From: Burkholderia sp. H160
GTDB taxonomy: Bacteria; Pseudomonadota; Gammaproteobacteria; Burkholderiales; Burkholderiaceae
Direction of reading: 5' to 3'
DNA: 49,229 nucleotides
Assembly (NCBI GenBank): GCA_000173575.1
Contig: ABYL01000043.1
Span: 1 to 49,229 of the forward strand
Position numbers and translations under genes: made by a program. The notes beneath the pieces were generated by a model, which was not told the DNA's origin, ran no database searches, and saw only the letters and a program-made list of their open reading frames with translations. This document shows positions 30,928-38,881 of the stretch, piece after piece. The first letter of the stretch is position 1. The number at the start of each line of letters is the position of its first letter.

Positions 30928-31530
30928 TCACACGAGCACATGCTGTACGGCTTCGATCGCCTCTTCTCGAAAGCGCAGCGGCGCCGCGCAATGCACGAGC
31001 GTATCGATGAAATGCTTCGCGCGCGGCCACGGACCGAAGCCTGCCGCCGTGTTGATATGCCCAGCGTCACCAAGATTGACGAACGCACTGCCGAAGCGCT
31101 GCGCGAGATCGCGCGCGTCGCCGAGCGTCATCCACGGATCGGTTTCGCTGCCGATCAGGATCGACGGCACGCCCAAGCGTCGCGCATCGAACGATCCCGC
31201 GAACGCGAACTTGCGCGGACTCGCGGGTGCGACCAACAGCACGCCGACCACGTAGCTCGTAAGTGCGCCCTGCTGCAACGCATGCGCGGTCGCGAGGCAG
31301 CCGAAGCTATGCGCGGCCAGCACGAACGGGCCGCGTTCGCGCGCGAGCAGATCGCGCAACGACTTCGCCCATAGCGTGAGATCGGGCGCATCCCAGTTGG
31401 CCTGCTCGACGCGCAGCGAGCGCGCGAACTGCCGCTCCAGCCATGTTTGCCAATGCGCGCCTTCGCTGCCGTGCAGGCCGGGAACGGTGACGAGCCTTGG
31501 CGGCCAGCTCGATCGGGTGCATGAAAGCAT
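30928..31530 (-). CDS. RBBP9/YdeN family alpha/beta hydrolase
   Basis: This 200-residue serine hydrolase matches the RBBP9/YdeN family (PF06821). The N-terminus RLVTVPGLHGSEGAHWQTWL, the nucleophile in AAHSFGCLATAHAL (Ser about 83), the acid in IGSETDPWM and the His in LGDAGHINTAAGFGPW are all characteristic. The ATG at 31530 has GAGG seven bases upstream; the longer frame to 31563 has no support. It is convergent with bioB and shares a terminator with it. The physiological substrate of the family in bacteria is not known. Confidence 0.88.
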   Translation of the reverse strand: MLSCTRSSWPPRLVTVPGLHGSEGAHWQTWLERQFARSLRVEQANWDAPDLTLWAKSLRDLLARERGPFVLAAHSFGCLATAHALQQGALTSYVVGVLLVAPASPRKFAFAGSFDARRLGVPSILIGSETDPWMTLGDARDLAQRFGSAFVNLGDAGHINTAAGFGPWPRAKHFIDTLVHCAAPLRFREEAIEAVQHVLV

Positions 31531-31788
31531 GTGCGTGCCTCGCTGCGAACGGAATCCGGGCAATCATTGTCCCGCTGTGTCGCGCATCGATGAACCAAGT
31601 TTTTGTGCTTTCGTTATGGGTCAAACGAAGAAATGCGAGGGTATGCGCGCGATTGGCGTCGAAAACGTAGAATGAAGCCTATCCATTACGGGAGGAGACC
31701 CGACGCCACACGCGTCGTCCCATTGCCGTGGCACGGTCCGGGTCATCTTCCCTCATGCTCACATCGACGCCGCCCCATTCCGGACCGC

Positions 31789-32730
31789 ATGAAAATCCTC
31801 TTCTACGCACCGCACACCGAAGCCGCCGCCTGGCTGCACGACTTCGCGCGCGCACTGCCCGCGGCCGAGCTGCGCGAATGGCAGCCCGGTGACACCGACC
31901 CGGCCGATTTCGCGGTGGTCTGGCGTCCGCCGCACGAGATGCTGGCCGGCCGCGATACGCTGCGCGCGATTTTCAATCTCGGCGCGGGCGTCGATGCGAT
32001 ACTCGCGCTCGAACGCGAGCAGCCGGGCACGTTGCCACCCGGGGTGCCGTTGATTCGCCTCGAAGATACCGGCATGGGCGCGCAGATGACCGAGTACGTG
32101 ACGCACGCGGTACTGCGCTATCTGCGTCGCTTCGATGAATATCAGATGCTGCAAGGCGAGCGCCGCTGGAAAGTGCTCGAGCCGCATCCGCGCGCGACGT
32201 TCAAGGTGGGCGTGCTCGGACTCGGCGTGCTCGGCACACACGTCGCGCAAACGCTCGCTTCGTTCGGCCTGCCGGTGCGTGGCTATAGCCGCAGCGCGAA
32301 GCAGATCGACGGCATCACGACATACGCCGGCGACGCGCAGCTCGATCGATTCCTCGACGGCGTGAAGGTGCTCGTGAATCTGCTGCCGCATACGCCCGAT
32401 ACGGAAAGCGTGCTGAACGCGCGCATGTTCGAGAAGCTCGCGCGCGGCGCGTATCTGATCAACGTCGCGCGCGGCGCGCATCTGGTCGAAGCGGATCTGC
32501 TCGCGGCGCTCGCGAGCGGCCAACTCGCCGCCGCGACGCTCGACGTGTTCCGCAAGGAACCGTTGCCTGCCGATCATCCGTTCTGGCGCGAGCCGCGGAT
32601 CACGATCACGCCGCACACGTCGGCGTTGACGTTGCGCGAGGATAGCGTTGCGCAGGTTGCGGACAAGATCGAAGCGCTGATGCGCGGTGAGCAAGTAAGC
32701 GGCGCGGTGCAACTGGACCGCGGCTACTAA
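31789..32730 (+). CDS. ghrA: Glyoxylate/hydroxypyruvate reductase A
   Basis: This 313-residue D-2-hydroxyacid dehydrogenase reduces glyoxylate or hydroxypyruvate with NAD(P)H. The cofactor motif VGVLGLGVLGTHVAQ is near residue 141, the substrate-binding region LLPHTPDTESVLN is followed by NVARGAHLVEADLL with the conserved Arg, and the catalytic His is in TPHTSAL. The N-terminus MKILFYAPHTEAAAW is typical of GhrA. The start at 31789 is the best supported; the frame extends to 31603 without protein character. It is divergent from the RBBP9-like gene. Confidence 0.92.
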   Translation: MKILFYAPHTEAAAWLHDFARALPAAELREWQPGDTDPADFAVVWRPPHEMLAGRDTLRAIFNLGAGVDAILALEREQPGTLPPGVPLIRLEDTGMGAQMTEYVTHAVLRYLRRFDEYQMLQGERRWKVLEPHPRATFKVGVLGLGVLGTHVAQTLASFGLPVRGYSRSAKQIDGITTYAGDAQLDRFLDGVKVLVNLLPHTPDTESVLNARMFEKLARGAYLINVARGAHLVEADLLAALASGQLAAATLDVFRKEPLPADHPFWREPRITITPHTSALTLREDSVAQVADKIEALMRGEQVSGAVQLDRGY

Positions 32731-32845
32731 GTGAAAACTGCGCTCGCGCGCGTCGCAGGCTCGCGGGCTCAATTGAATGGCGGCAACACGGCAGCACCCA
32801 TCCTCGATAGGACGGCGATGAGCCGCAATGGATCGGAGACACATC

Positions 32846-33772
32846 ATGGCCTTACCAAAGCAAGTGAAAATCGTCGAAGTGGGTCCGCGCGACGGACTGC
32901 AGAACGAGAAAGAATTCGTGCCGACCGCGACGAAGATCGAACTGATCAACCGTCTGTCAGCGGCGGGATTCCCCAACGTCGAGGCGGCCTCGTTCGTCTC
33001 GCCGAAATGGGTGCCGCAGATGGCCGACGGCGCCGACGTGATGGCCGGCATCGAGCGCCGCGCGGGCACCCTCTACTCGGTTCTGACGCCGAACCTGCGC
33101 GGCTTCGAAGGCGCGCTCGCCGCGCGCGCCGACGAGATCGTGATCTTCGGCGCGGCGAGCGAAGCGTTCTCGCAGAAAAACATCAACTGCAGCATCGCGG
33201 AGAGCATCGAGCGTTTTGTGCCGGTTGCCGGAGCCGCGAAAGAACATGGCTTGCGGATTCGCGGCAGCGTGTCGTGCGCGCTCGGCTGCCCGTACCAGGG
33301 CGAGGTGCCGGTCGAGTCGGTCGTCGACGTCGTGAAGCGCTTCGCGGCGCTCGGCTGCGACGAGATCGATATCGCCGACACGATCGGCGTCGGCACGCCC
33401 GGTCGCACCCGCGAAGTATTCGCGGCGGTGACCGAGGTGTTTCCGCGTGAGCATCTGTCGGGACACTTCCACGATACGTACGGCCAGGCGCTCGGGAACA
33501 TCTATGCAGCGCTGCTCGAAGGCGTCGAGATTTTTCATGCGTCGGTCGCGGGGCTCGGTGGTTGCCCGTATGCAAAGGGCGCGACCGGCAACGTCGCGAC
33601 CGAAGACGTGCTGTATCTGATGAACGGCCTCGGCATCGAGACCGGCATCGACCTCGCGCAGGTGGTCGAAATCGGCGACTTCATTTCGAACGCGATCGGC
33701 CGGCCCAACGTGTCGCGCGCCGGCAAGGCGCTGCTCGCGAAGGCGCGCAGCGAAGCGAATACCTGCGCATAA
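32846..33772 (+). CDS. Hydroxymethylglutaryl-CoA lyase
   Basis: HMG-CoA lyase cleaves 3-hydroxy-3-methylglutaryl-CoA to acetoacetate and acetyl-CoA, the last step of leucine degradation. The 308-residue protein has VEVGPRDGLQNEKEF near residue 10, SCALGCPYQGEVP, the metal-binding GHFHDTYGQALGN and the catalytic Cys in GCPYAKGATGNVATEDV near 240. The start at 32846 has CGGAGA upstream and gives MALPKQVKIVEVG. The symbol mvaB or liuE is used in the literature for this enzyme. It lies alone, 115 bases after ghrA, away from other leucine genes, although the LiuR-like regulator is 15 kb upstream. Confidence 0.95.
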   Translation: MALPKQVKIVEVGPRDGLQNEKEFVPTATKIELINRLSAAGFPNVEAASFVSPKWVPQMADGADVMAGIERRAGTLYSVLTPNLRGFEGALAARADEIVIFGAASEAFSQKNINCSIAESIERFVPVAGAAKEHGLRIRGSVSCALGCPYQGEVPVESVVDVVKRFAALGCDEIDIADTIGVGTPGRTREVFAAVTEVFPREHLSGHFHDTYGQALGNIYAALLEGVEIFHASVAGLGGCPYAKGATGNVATEDVLYLMNGLGIETGIDLAQVVEIGDFISNAIGRPNVSRAGKALLAKARSEANTCA

Positions 33773-33806
33773 GCGCTCTATCAATTTTCACTCAGGATCC
33801 CCAACG

Positions 33807-34328
33807 ATGAACGACCTCGCGTCCTTCGACTCCGACGATCTCGCCGCGCTGCCCGACTCGGCACGCCGCGTCGCGCTGCTGCTGCGCGAGCGCGGTCACG
33901 CGGGGCGAATCGTGATGCTGCCGGAAACCGGCAAGACTTCCGCCGAAGCGGCCGCCGGACTCGGCTGCTCGGTCGCGCAGATCGCCAAGTCGATCCTGTT
34001 CCGGCGCCGAGACGACGACGCGCCGGTGCTCGTGATCGCGAGCGGCGCGAATCGCGTCGACGAAACGAAAGTGGCCGCGCAGGTCGGCGAGATCGGCCGT
34101 GCGGACGCGAAATTCGTGCGCGAAAAAACCGGCTATGCGATCGGCGGCGTGTGCCCGGTAGGTCATGCGACCGAGCCAGTCACGCTGATCGATGCCGATC
34201 TGCTCGAGCTGGAGAGTCTGTGGGCCGCCGCCGGTCATCCGCACGCGGTGTTCAATCTGACCGCTCAGGAGCTGATCGCGCTGACGGGCGCACCGGTCGT
34301 CGATGTCGCGCTGCGCGAGCCGGCCTGA
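33807..34328 (+). CDS. YbaK/EbsC family aminoacyl-tRNA deacylase
   Basis: This 173-residue protein belongs to the YbaK/ProX editing family, which hydrolyses mischarged tRNA such as Cys-tRNA-Pro or Ala-tRNA-Pro in trans. The conserved lysine is in [13 protein letters not shown] near residue 59, and [15 protein letters not shown] follows near 108 as in family members. The start at 33807 ([15 protein letters not shown]) is preceded by CAGGAT. It heads a run of four same-strand genes with small gaps or overlaps. Exact tRNA specificity is not visible. Confidence 0.9.
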   Translation: MNDLASFDSDDLAALPDSARRVALLLRERGHAGRIVMLPETGKTSAEAAAGLGCSVAQIAKSILFRRRDDDAPVLVIASGANRVDETKVAAQVGEIGRADAKFVREKTGYAIGGVCPVGHATEPVTLIDADLLELESLWAAAGHPHAVFNLTAQELIALTGAPVVDVALREPA

Positions 34329-34333
34329 ACACG

Positions 34334-34579
34334 ATGGCGAGCGGCAACGACTGCGTAGACAAGAACGACGACGGTTCCGTGCCGTCACCGTGCATCAGCG
34401 TGTGCAGGATGGATGCGTCGACGGGCTGGTGCGAAGGATGCCTGCGCACGATCGACGAAATCGCCGGCTGGTCGACGTTCGACGACGACGCGAAACGCGC
34501 GGTGTGGGACGCGATCGAGATGCGTCACGCGGAGTTCATGGCGAGGCACACAGCATCGAAGACGAAGGAGAAACAATGA
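34334..34579 (+). CDS. DUF1289 domain-containing protein
   Basis: This 81-residue protein has the DUF1289 pattern: [28 protein letters not shown] and a C-terminal basic tail. The four cysteines are spaced to bind a metal, probably zinc or an iron-sulfur cluster, which is inference. The ATG at 34334 begins 5 bases after the YbaK stop. Its stop overlaps the MaoC gene by four bases (ATGA). Confidence 0.9.
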   Translation: MASGNDCVDKNDDGSVPSPCISVCRMDASTGWCEGCLRTIDEIAGWSTFDDDAKRAVWDAIEMRHAEFMARHTASKTKEKQ

Positions 34580-35049
34580 AAGCCGCGCCGCGCGTGGTGA
34601 CACCCGGTGAGACGTTCCACTCGACGCTCGAGTTGTCGGTAGATTCGATCAAATCGTTCGCGACGCTCGTCAACGATCTGAACCCACTGCATCACGACGA
34701 GGCGTATGCCGCGCAGAGCCGCTTTGGCGGATTGATCGCGTCGGGCACGCAACCGACCGCATATTTCATGGCCCTGCTCGCGACGCATTTCTCGACCTAT
34801 GCGCAGCCGCTCGGCCTCGAATTCGACATCAAGCTCAAGCAGGCGGTGCAGCCGCACGACACGCTGACGATCACGTGGCGCGTGCGCGACGCTCACTGGA
34901 AGCCGAGCCTGAATGGCGATCTGACCTACCTCGAAGGCTCGGTGGTCAATCAGCGCGGCGAGCTGATGTTGACGGGCACATCGACGATCCTCGTCATGCC
35001 GAAGCCCGAGGCAGTCGCGGACGCGCAAGCGAAAACGGCCACGCCATGA
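34576..35049 (+). CDS. MaoC family dehydratase
   Basis: This 157-residue hot-dog-fold protein resembles MaoC/enoyl-CoA hydratase 2 enzymes, which hydrate trans-enoyl-CoA. The hydratase motif is visible in [20 protein letters not shown] (Asp and His of the catalytic dyad) and the [17 protein letters not shown] segment follows. AAGGAG at 34565-34570 precedes ATG 34576, inside the end of the DUF1289 gene. The stop overlaps the next gene by four bases, so the three are translationally coupled. Confidence 0.9.
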   Translation: MKAAPRVVTPGETFHSTLELSVDSIKSFATLVNDLNPLHHDEAYAAQSRFGGLIASGTQPTAYFMALLATHFSTYAQPLGLEFDIKLKQAVQPHDTLTITWRVRDAHWKPSLNGDLTYLEGSVVNQRGELMLTGTSTILVMPKPEAVADAQAKTATP

Positions 35050-35963
35050 TCGCGCTGCCCGCATCGATCCAGGTTTTCGAACGCGGCTGGCTGTCGTCGA
35101 ACAACGTGCTGCTCATCGACGACACATGCGCCGCGCTCGTCGATACCGGCTATGCGACGCACGCATCGCAAACGGTCGCACTCGTACGCAATGCATTGCG
35201 CACGCGGCCGCTCGATCTGATCGTCAACACGCATCTGCATTCGGATCACTGCGGCGGCAATGCGCTGTTGCAGGCTACGTGGCCATGCCGCACGCTGATC
35301 CCCTTACCCGAAGCCGATGCCGTGCGCGACTGGGATCAAACGCGCCTCACGTTTCGCGCCACTGGTCAAACCTGCGAGCGCTTCGGCTTCACCGGCACCC
35401 TCACTCCCGGCGCGCACTTGCGGCTAGGCGCGCTCGACTGGCAGGTACTCGGCGCGCCCGGCCACGATCCGCATTCGCTGATGCTCTATTGCGCGGACGA
35501 ACGCTTGCTGATCAGCGCGGACGCGCTGTGGGAAAACGGCTTCGGCGTGATCTTTCCCGAACTCGAAGGCGAGAGCGGCTTCGCCGAGCAGCAGGCCGTG
35601 CTCGACATGATCGCGACACTCGACGTGCGCGTCGTCATCCCTGGCCACGGCGCGCCGTTCACGCAGGTCGAAGCGGCGCTCGAACGCGCGATGTCGCGCG
35701 TCGCCTGGTTGCGCGCCGATCCCGCGCGCAACGCAAGGAACGCGCTGAAGGTTCTGATCGTATTCAAGCTGCTCGACGTCCGCGAGATGAATGTCGACAC
35801 GCTGCTGCGCATGCTCGACGACGCGGACGTGATGCGCGCCGCCGCGTCGATGCTGAAGCCGCGCGGCGAGTGGCCCGCTTTGCTGAAGGGAATGATCGGG
35901 GAACTGGCTGCGAACGGTGGTCCGCTCGAAGTGGACGGCACGCGCATCCTCGCGCGGCGTTGA
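35046..35963 (+). CDS. MBL fold metallo-hydrolase
   Basis: This 305-residue metallo-beta-lactamase-fold hydrolase carries the motif VNTHLHSDHCGG near residue 60, then GAPGHDPHSLMLY, LISADALWENG with a metal-bridging Asp, and IPGHGAPF. The C-terminal third is helical and outside the core fold. Its ATG overlaps the MaoC stop by four bases. A coupled MaoC dehydratase suggests an acyl-CoA or thioester substrate, by context only. Confidence 0.9.
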   Translation: MIALPASIQVFERGWLSSNNVLLIDDTCAALVDTGYATHASQTVALVRNALRTRPLDLIVNTHLHSDHCGGNALLQATWPCRTLIPLPEADAVRDWDQTRLTFRATGQTCERFGFTGTLTPGAHLRLGALDWQVLGAPGHDPHSLMLYCADERLLISADALWENGFGVIFPELEGESGFAEQQAVLDMIATLDVRVVIPGHGAPFTQVEAALERAMSRVAWLRADPARNARNALKVLIVFKLLDVREMNVDTLLRMLDDADVMRAAASMLKPRGEWPALLKGMIGELAANGGPLEVDGTRILARR

Positions 35964-35977
35964 ACGCAAAACCGTTC

Positions 35978-36011
35978 CCACAAAAAGAAAACCGCTCGAC
36001 GAAGCGAGCGG
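35978..36011 (-). terminator. Terminator for the EamA transporter gene
   Basis: CCGCTCG (35992-35998) and CGAGCGG (36005-36011) form a stem. On the minus strand the hairpin is followed by TTTTCTTTTTG, so it ends the leftward EamA gene about 160 bases after its stop. On the plus strand there is no T-run. Confidence 0.7.
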
Positions 36012-36172
36012 CGGAACATCTTTGTGGACGTGATCAGCGTCGCAATCAATGATACGCGTACGGTTTTTTACAACGCATCGGTGATTTCCCTACAGAATTT
36101 TGACACCATATTTTACAAGTGCAACTTTACTCGGGAATCCGTAGTGATTTCCGATCGAATCTCACGTCGACA

Positions 36173-37111
36173 TCACGTGGACGATAAGCGCTTCTTCTGC
36201 GGCACGATCCGCCACCCGAGGTTGACGCCCGCCGCCGCCAGCAGAATCAGCGCGGCACCGAACACCTGAATCCACGCGAGCGTCTGTCCGAACGCAATCC
36301 GATCGACGATGATCGCGACCACCGGATAAATGAACGACAACGCGCCCGTCATCGACGTCGGCAGCTTCTGGATCGCGCCATACAGCAGTACGTACATGAG
36401 ACCGGTGTGGACGACGCCGAGCACGACCAGTTCGAGCCACTGCACGCCGCTTGCCGGCAACGCGTCGAAGCGCACGAACGGCGCGAGCAACAGCACGCCG
36501 AGCGATACCTGGATCAGCGCAAGCAGATGCGGTGGTGTGCCCTTCAACCGCTTCGTGATGATCGACGACACCGCGTACATTGCCGCCGCGCCGACCGCAT
36601 AGGCGACGCCGATCAGATACTGTCCCGGCACCGCGAGCACCGCCGGCTCGACCTTCACGACGAACACGAGCCCAACGAAGGCAACCACGAGCCACGCGAG
36701 CGTCGATGCGCTGATGCGCTCGCGAAACACCAGCGCGCCGAGCCCGACCAGCATGAACGGCTGGGTGTTGTAAACGGCCGTCGCCATCGAAATCGACGCA
36801 CGCGAATACGCGGCGAACAGCAACACCCAGTTCACGACGATCGCCGCGCCGCCCAGTAGCGCGAGGCCGAGCATCTTCCACGAGAACAGCTCGCGGCGAA
36901 ACAGGCCGAGCACGGCACATACGAGCGCGAGCGTGGCGCCGCCGAAGATGCAGCGGAAAAACACTACGTTAAAAGGACTTTGCTGCGACGACACGACGAG
37001 CCAGCCGATCGTGCCCGACATCAGCATCGCGATGCTCATCTCTGCCGCGCCGCGGCGGATGTCGCTGGACGAACTGGTCGAGGTCGTCGCTGGAGCTTTG
37101 TTTGAAGCCAT
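36173..37111 (-). CDS. EamA/DMT family transporter
   Basis: This 312-residue inner-membrane protein has about ten predicted transmembrane helices arranged as two EamA repeats, the drug/metabolite transporter fold, usually exporting amino acids or metabolites. Clear helices include MSIAMLMSGTIGWLVV, LALLGGAAIVVNWVLLFAAY, ALVFRERISASTLAWLVVAF and VFGAALILLAAAGVNLG. The N-terminal tail is Ser/Thr-rich. It is divergent from an Lrp/AsnC regulator across 112 bases, which commonly means the regulator controls it in response to an amino acid; that is inference. Confidence 0.92.
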   Translation of the reverse strand: MASNKAPATTSTSSSSDIRRGAAEMSIAMLMSGTIGWLVVSSQQSPFNVVFFRCIFGGATLALVCAVLGLFRRELFSWKMLGLALLGGAAIVVNWVLLFAAYSRASISMATAVYNTQPFMLVGLGALVFRERISASTLAWLVVAFVGLVFVVKVEPAVLAVPGQYLIGVAYAVGAAAMYAVSSIITKRLKGTPPHLLALIQVSLGVLLLAPFVRFDALPASGVQWLELVVLGVVHTGLMYVLLYGAIQKLPTSMTGALSFIYPVVAIIVDRIAFGQTLAWIQVFGAALILLAAAGVNLGWRIVPQKKRLSST

Positions 37112-37223
37112 GATTCGATCCCGGATTGATGCCTGTATGACTTCAGTCTAATTAATCCGCCCGCGCGAATATATGATTAAACTTAAGTGTTGCCACGCTT
37201 TCACCTCATAAACGAAGGCCATC
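37112..37223. promoter_or_regulatory. Divergent promoter region between EamA transporter and Lrp-type regulator
   Basis: This 112-base AT-rich segment must carry both promoters. TTAATC (37152-37157) and GATTAA (37175-37180) are inverted half-sites, a plausible though unproven Lrp-type site within a stretch of AT-rich DNA unusual for this genome. Confidence 0.4.
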
Positions 37224-37694
37224 ATGAGCAAACGCCTTGCATCGATCGCGCCGGTCGCACTCGACGACACCGACCGCGCGCTGCTCGCCGCGCTCGCACA
37301 GGATGCGCGTCAGCCGGTCAGCGAACTCGCGCGCGTCGTCGGCTTGTCGGCCCCGAGCACGGCCGAACGCGTGCGACGGCTCGAAGCGCAGGGCGTGATC
37401 GAGCGCTTCACGGTGCAGATCGATCCGCGCGCGCTCGGCTTCACGCTGCAGGCGATCGTGCGCGTGAAGCCGCTGCCGGGCCAACTGCATCTGGTTGAGG
37501 ACGTGATCCGGCGCATTCCGGAGTTCGTCGAATGTGACAAGGTGACCGGCGACGATTGCTTCATCTGCCGCCTTTACCTGCATTCGATCGAGCAACTCGA
37601 CGAGATCCTGTCGAAAGTGACCGAGCGCGCGGAGACCAGCACCGCGATCGTCAAGTCGACGCCGGTCGCGCGCCGGCTGCCGCCGCTCGGCTAG
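37224..37694 (+). CDS. Lrp/AsnC family transcriptional regulator
   Basis: This 156-residue regulator has an N-terminal AsnC-type helix-turn-helix (LDDTDRALLAALAQDARQPV, then LARVVGLSAPSTAERVRRLE) and a C-terminal RAM ligand-binding domain (about 70-145, with VKPLPGQLHLVEDVI and VTGDDCFICRLYL). GAAGG at 37214-37218 lies five bases before ATG 37224. It faces away from the EamA exporter, its likely target. Confidence 0.92.
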   Translation: MSKRLASIAPVALDDTDRALLAALAQDARQPVSELARVVGLSAPSTAERVRRLEAQGVIERFTVQIDPRALGFTLQAIVRVKPLPGQLHLVEDVIRRIPEFVECDKVTGDDCFICRLYLHSIEQLDEILSKVTERAETSTAIVKSTPVARRLPPLG

Positions 37695-37732
37695 GGAAGG
37701 TCAAACGAAGGCCGCAAGTAGCGGCCCATCGC

Positions 37733-38623
37733 TCATTGTTCGACCGCTTCGAAAAACGACAGCATCTCGGCGACCAGTTCGTCCGGCGCTTCCTCGGGCA
37801 GATAGTGCCCGCACGATAGCGCGCGGCCGCTCACGTCGCGCGCGACATGCCGCCATTCTTCGAGCGCATCGAAGCACTTCTCGATCACGCCCTTGTCGCC
37901 CCACAGCACGCGCAGCGGACAACCGATCTTGTTGCCGCGCTCGATATCGGCGCGATCGTGTTCGAGGTCGATGCTGGCCGACGCGCGATAGTCCTCGCAC
38001 ATCGCATGCACGGCGCCCGGTTGCGCGAGCGCCGCACGATAGGCGTCGAGCGCGGCGGGGTCGAACGGTGCGAGGCCCGCGTGACGACCGCCCATCACCG
38101 AGTCGACATAGGCGGCCGGATTCGCGCCGATCAGCGTTTCGGGCAGCGGCTCGGGCTGGATCAGGAAGAACCAGTGGAAGTAATGCGTCGCGAACGTGCG
38201 GTCGGTGGCTTCGTACATCGCGAGCGTCGGCGCGATATCGAGCAGCATCAGACGCTCCACGGCGTCGGCGTGATCGAGCGCCATCCGGTGCGCGACGCGC
38301 GCGCCGCGATCGTGCGCGCAGACGAGGAAGCGCTCGAAGCCGAAGTGACGCATCACGGCGACCTGGTCGGCGGCCATCACGCGTTTCGAATACGGCGTGT
38401 GCTCGGCATCGCTCAGTGGTTTGCCTGACGCGCCGTAGCCGCGCAGATCGGTCGCGATCACCGTGAAGTGCCGCGCGAGCGGCGCGGCGCAGCGTTCCCA
38501 GATCAGATGCGATTGCGGATGGCCGTGCAGCAGCAGCAGAGGCGGCCCGGCGCCGCCCTTCACTCCGAAAATATCGACATCGCCCACGGCGACGCGAAAA
38601 GGCGTGAAATTCTCGAAGGCCAT
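37733..38623 (-). CDS. Haloacetate/fluoroacetate dehalogenase-like alpha/beta hydrolase
   Basis: This 296-residue alpha/beta hydrolase has an aspartate nucleophile, D105 in VCAHDRGARVAHR, rather than serine. The other residues known from Burkholderia sp. FA1 fluoroacetate dehalogenase are all in register: R106 and R109 (carboxylate binding), D129 (LLDI), H150-W151 (YFHWFF), Y212 (CEDYRAS) and H273 (CGHYLPEE). H-W-Y form the fluoride pocket in characterised enzymes. The HGHPQ oxyanion-hole loop is at 34-37. The ATG at 38623 is chosen; a longer frame to 38704 has no support. It is divergent from the nitronate monooxygenase gene. Epoxide hydrolase relatives lack this exact set. Confidence 0.88.
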   Translation of the reverse strand: MAFENFTPFRVAVGDVDIFGVKGGAGPPLLLLHGHPQSHLIWERCAAPLARHFTVIATDLRGYGASGKPLSDAEHTPYSKRVMAADQVAVMRHFGFERFLVCAHDRGARVAHRMALDHADAVERLMLLDIAPTLAMYEATDRTFATHYFHWFFLIQPEPLPETLIGANPAAYVDSVMGGRHAGLAPFDPAALDAYRAALAQPGAVHAMCEDYRASASIDLEHDRADIERGNKIGCPLRVLWGDKGVIEKCFDALEEWRHVARDVSGRALSCGHYLPEEAPDELVAEMLSFFEAVEQ

Positions 38624-38769
38624 GACGTCTCGTTGGTCGTTTGGGGTCTGTGCATTGTAGAAGGCCGACGGGTCCGCGTGAGGTGGGAAAACCCACGCAA
38701 GCATGGAACCTGAATACTCCTTCGAACGGTTCCAAACGCGCCTGCCGCGCGCGCGGCGCGCGCTTCGCC

Positions 38770-38788
38770 TATAATCGAACGATCGTTC
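38770..38788 (+). promoter_or_regulatory. TATAAT box with abutting perfect palindrome
   Basis: A consensus -10 hexamer TATAAT (38770-38775) is followed one base later by GAACGATCGTTC (38777-38788), a perfect 12-base palindrome at the expected transcription start. The -35 position is GC-rich and poor. A TetR-type repressor would fit such a site. It lies between the dehalogenase-like gene and the nitronate monooxygenase gene. No TetR gene is seen nearby. Confidence 0.5.
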
Positions 38789-38881
38789 TTAAATATTTGG
38801 AGCGGCTTCGGCGTCTGCCGCTAAACTCATCTATCGCCGGGCGCACGTCGCACCGGTTGGCTCAATCTGGAGACTCGCACC

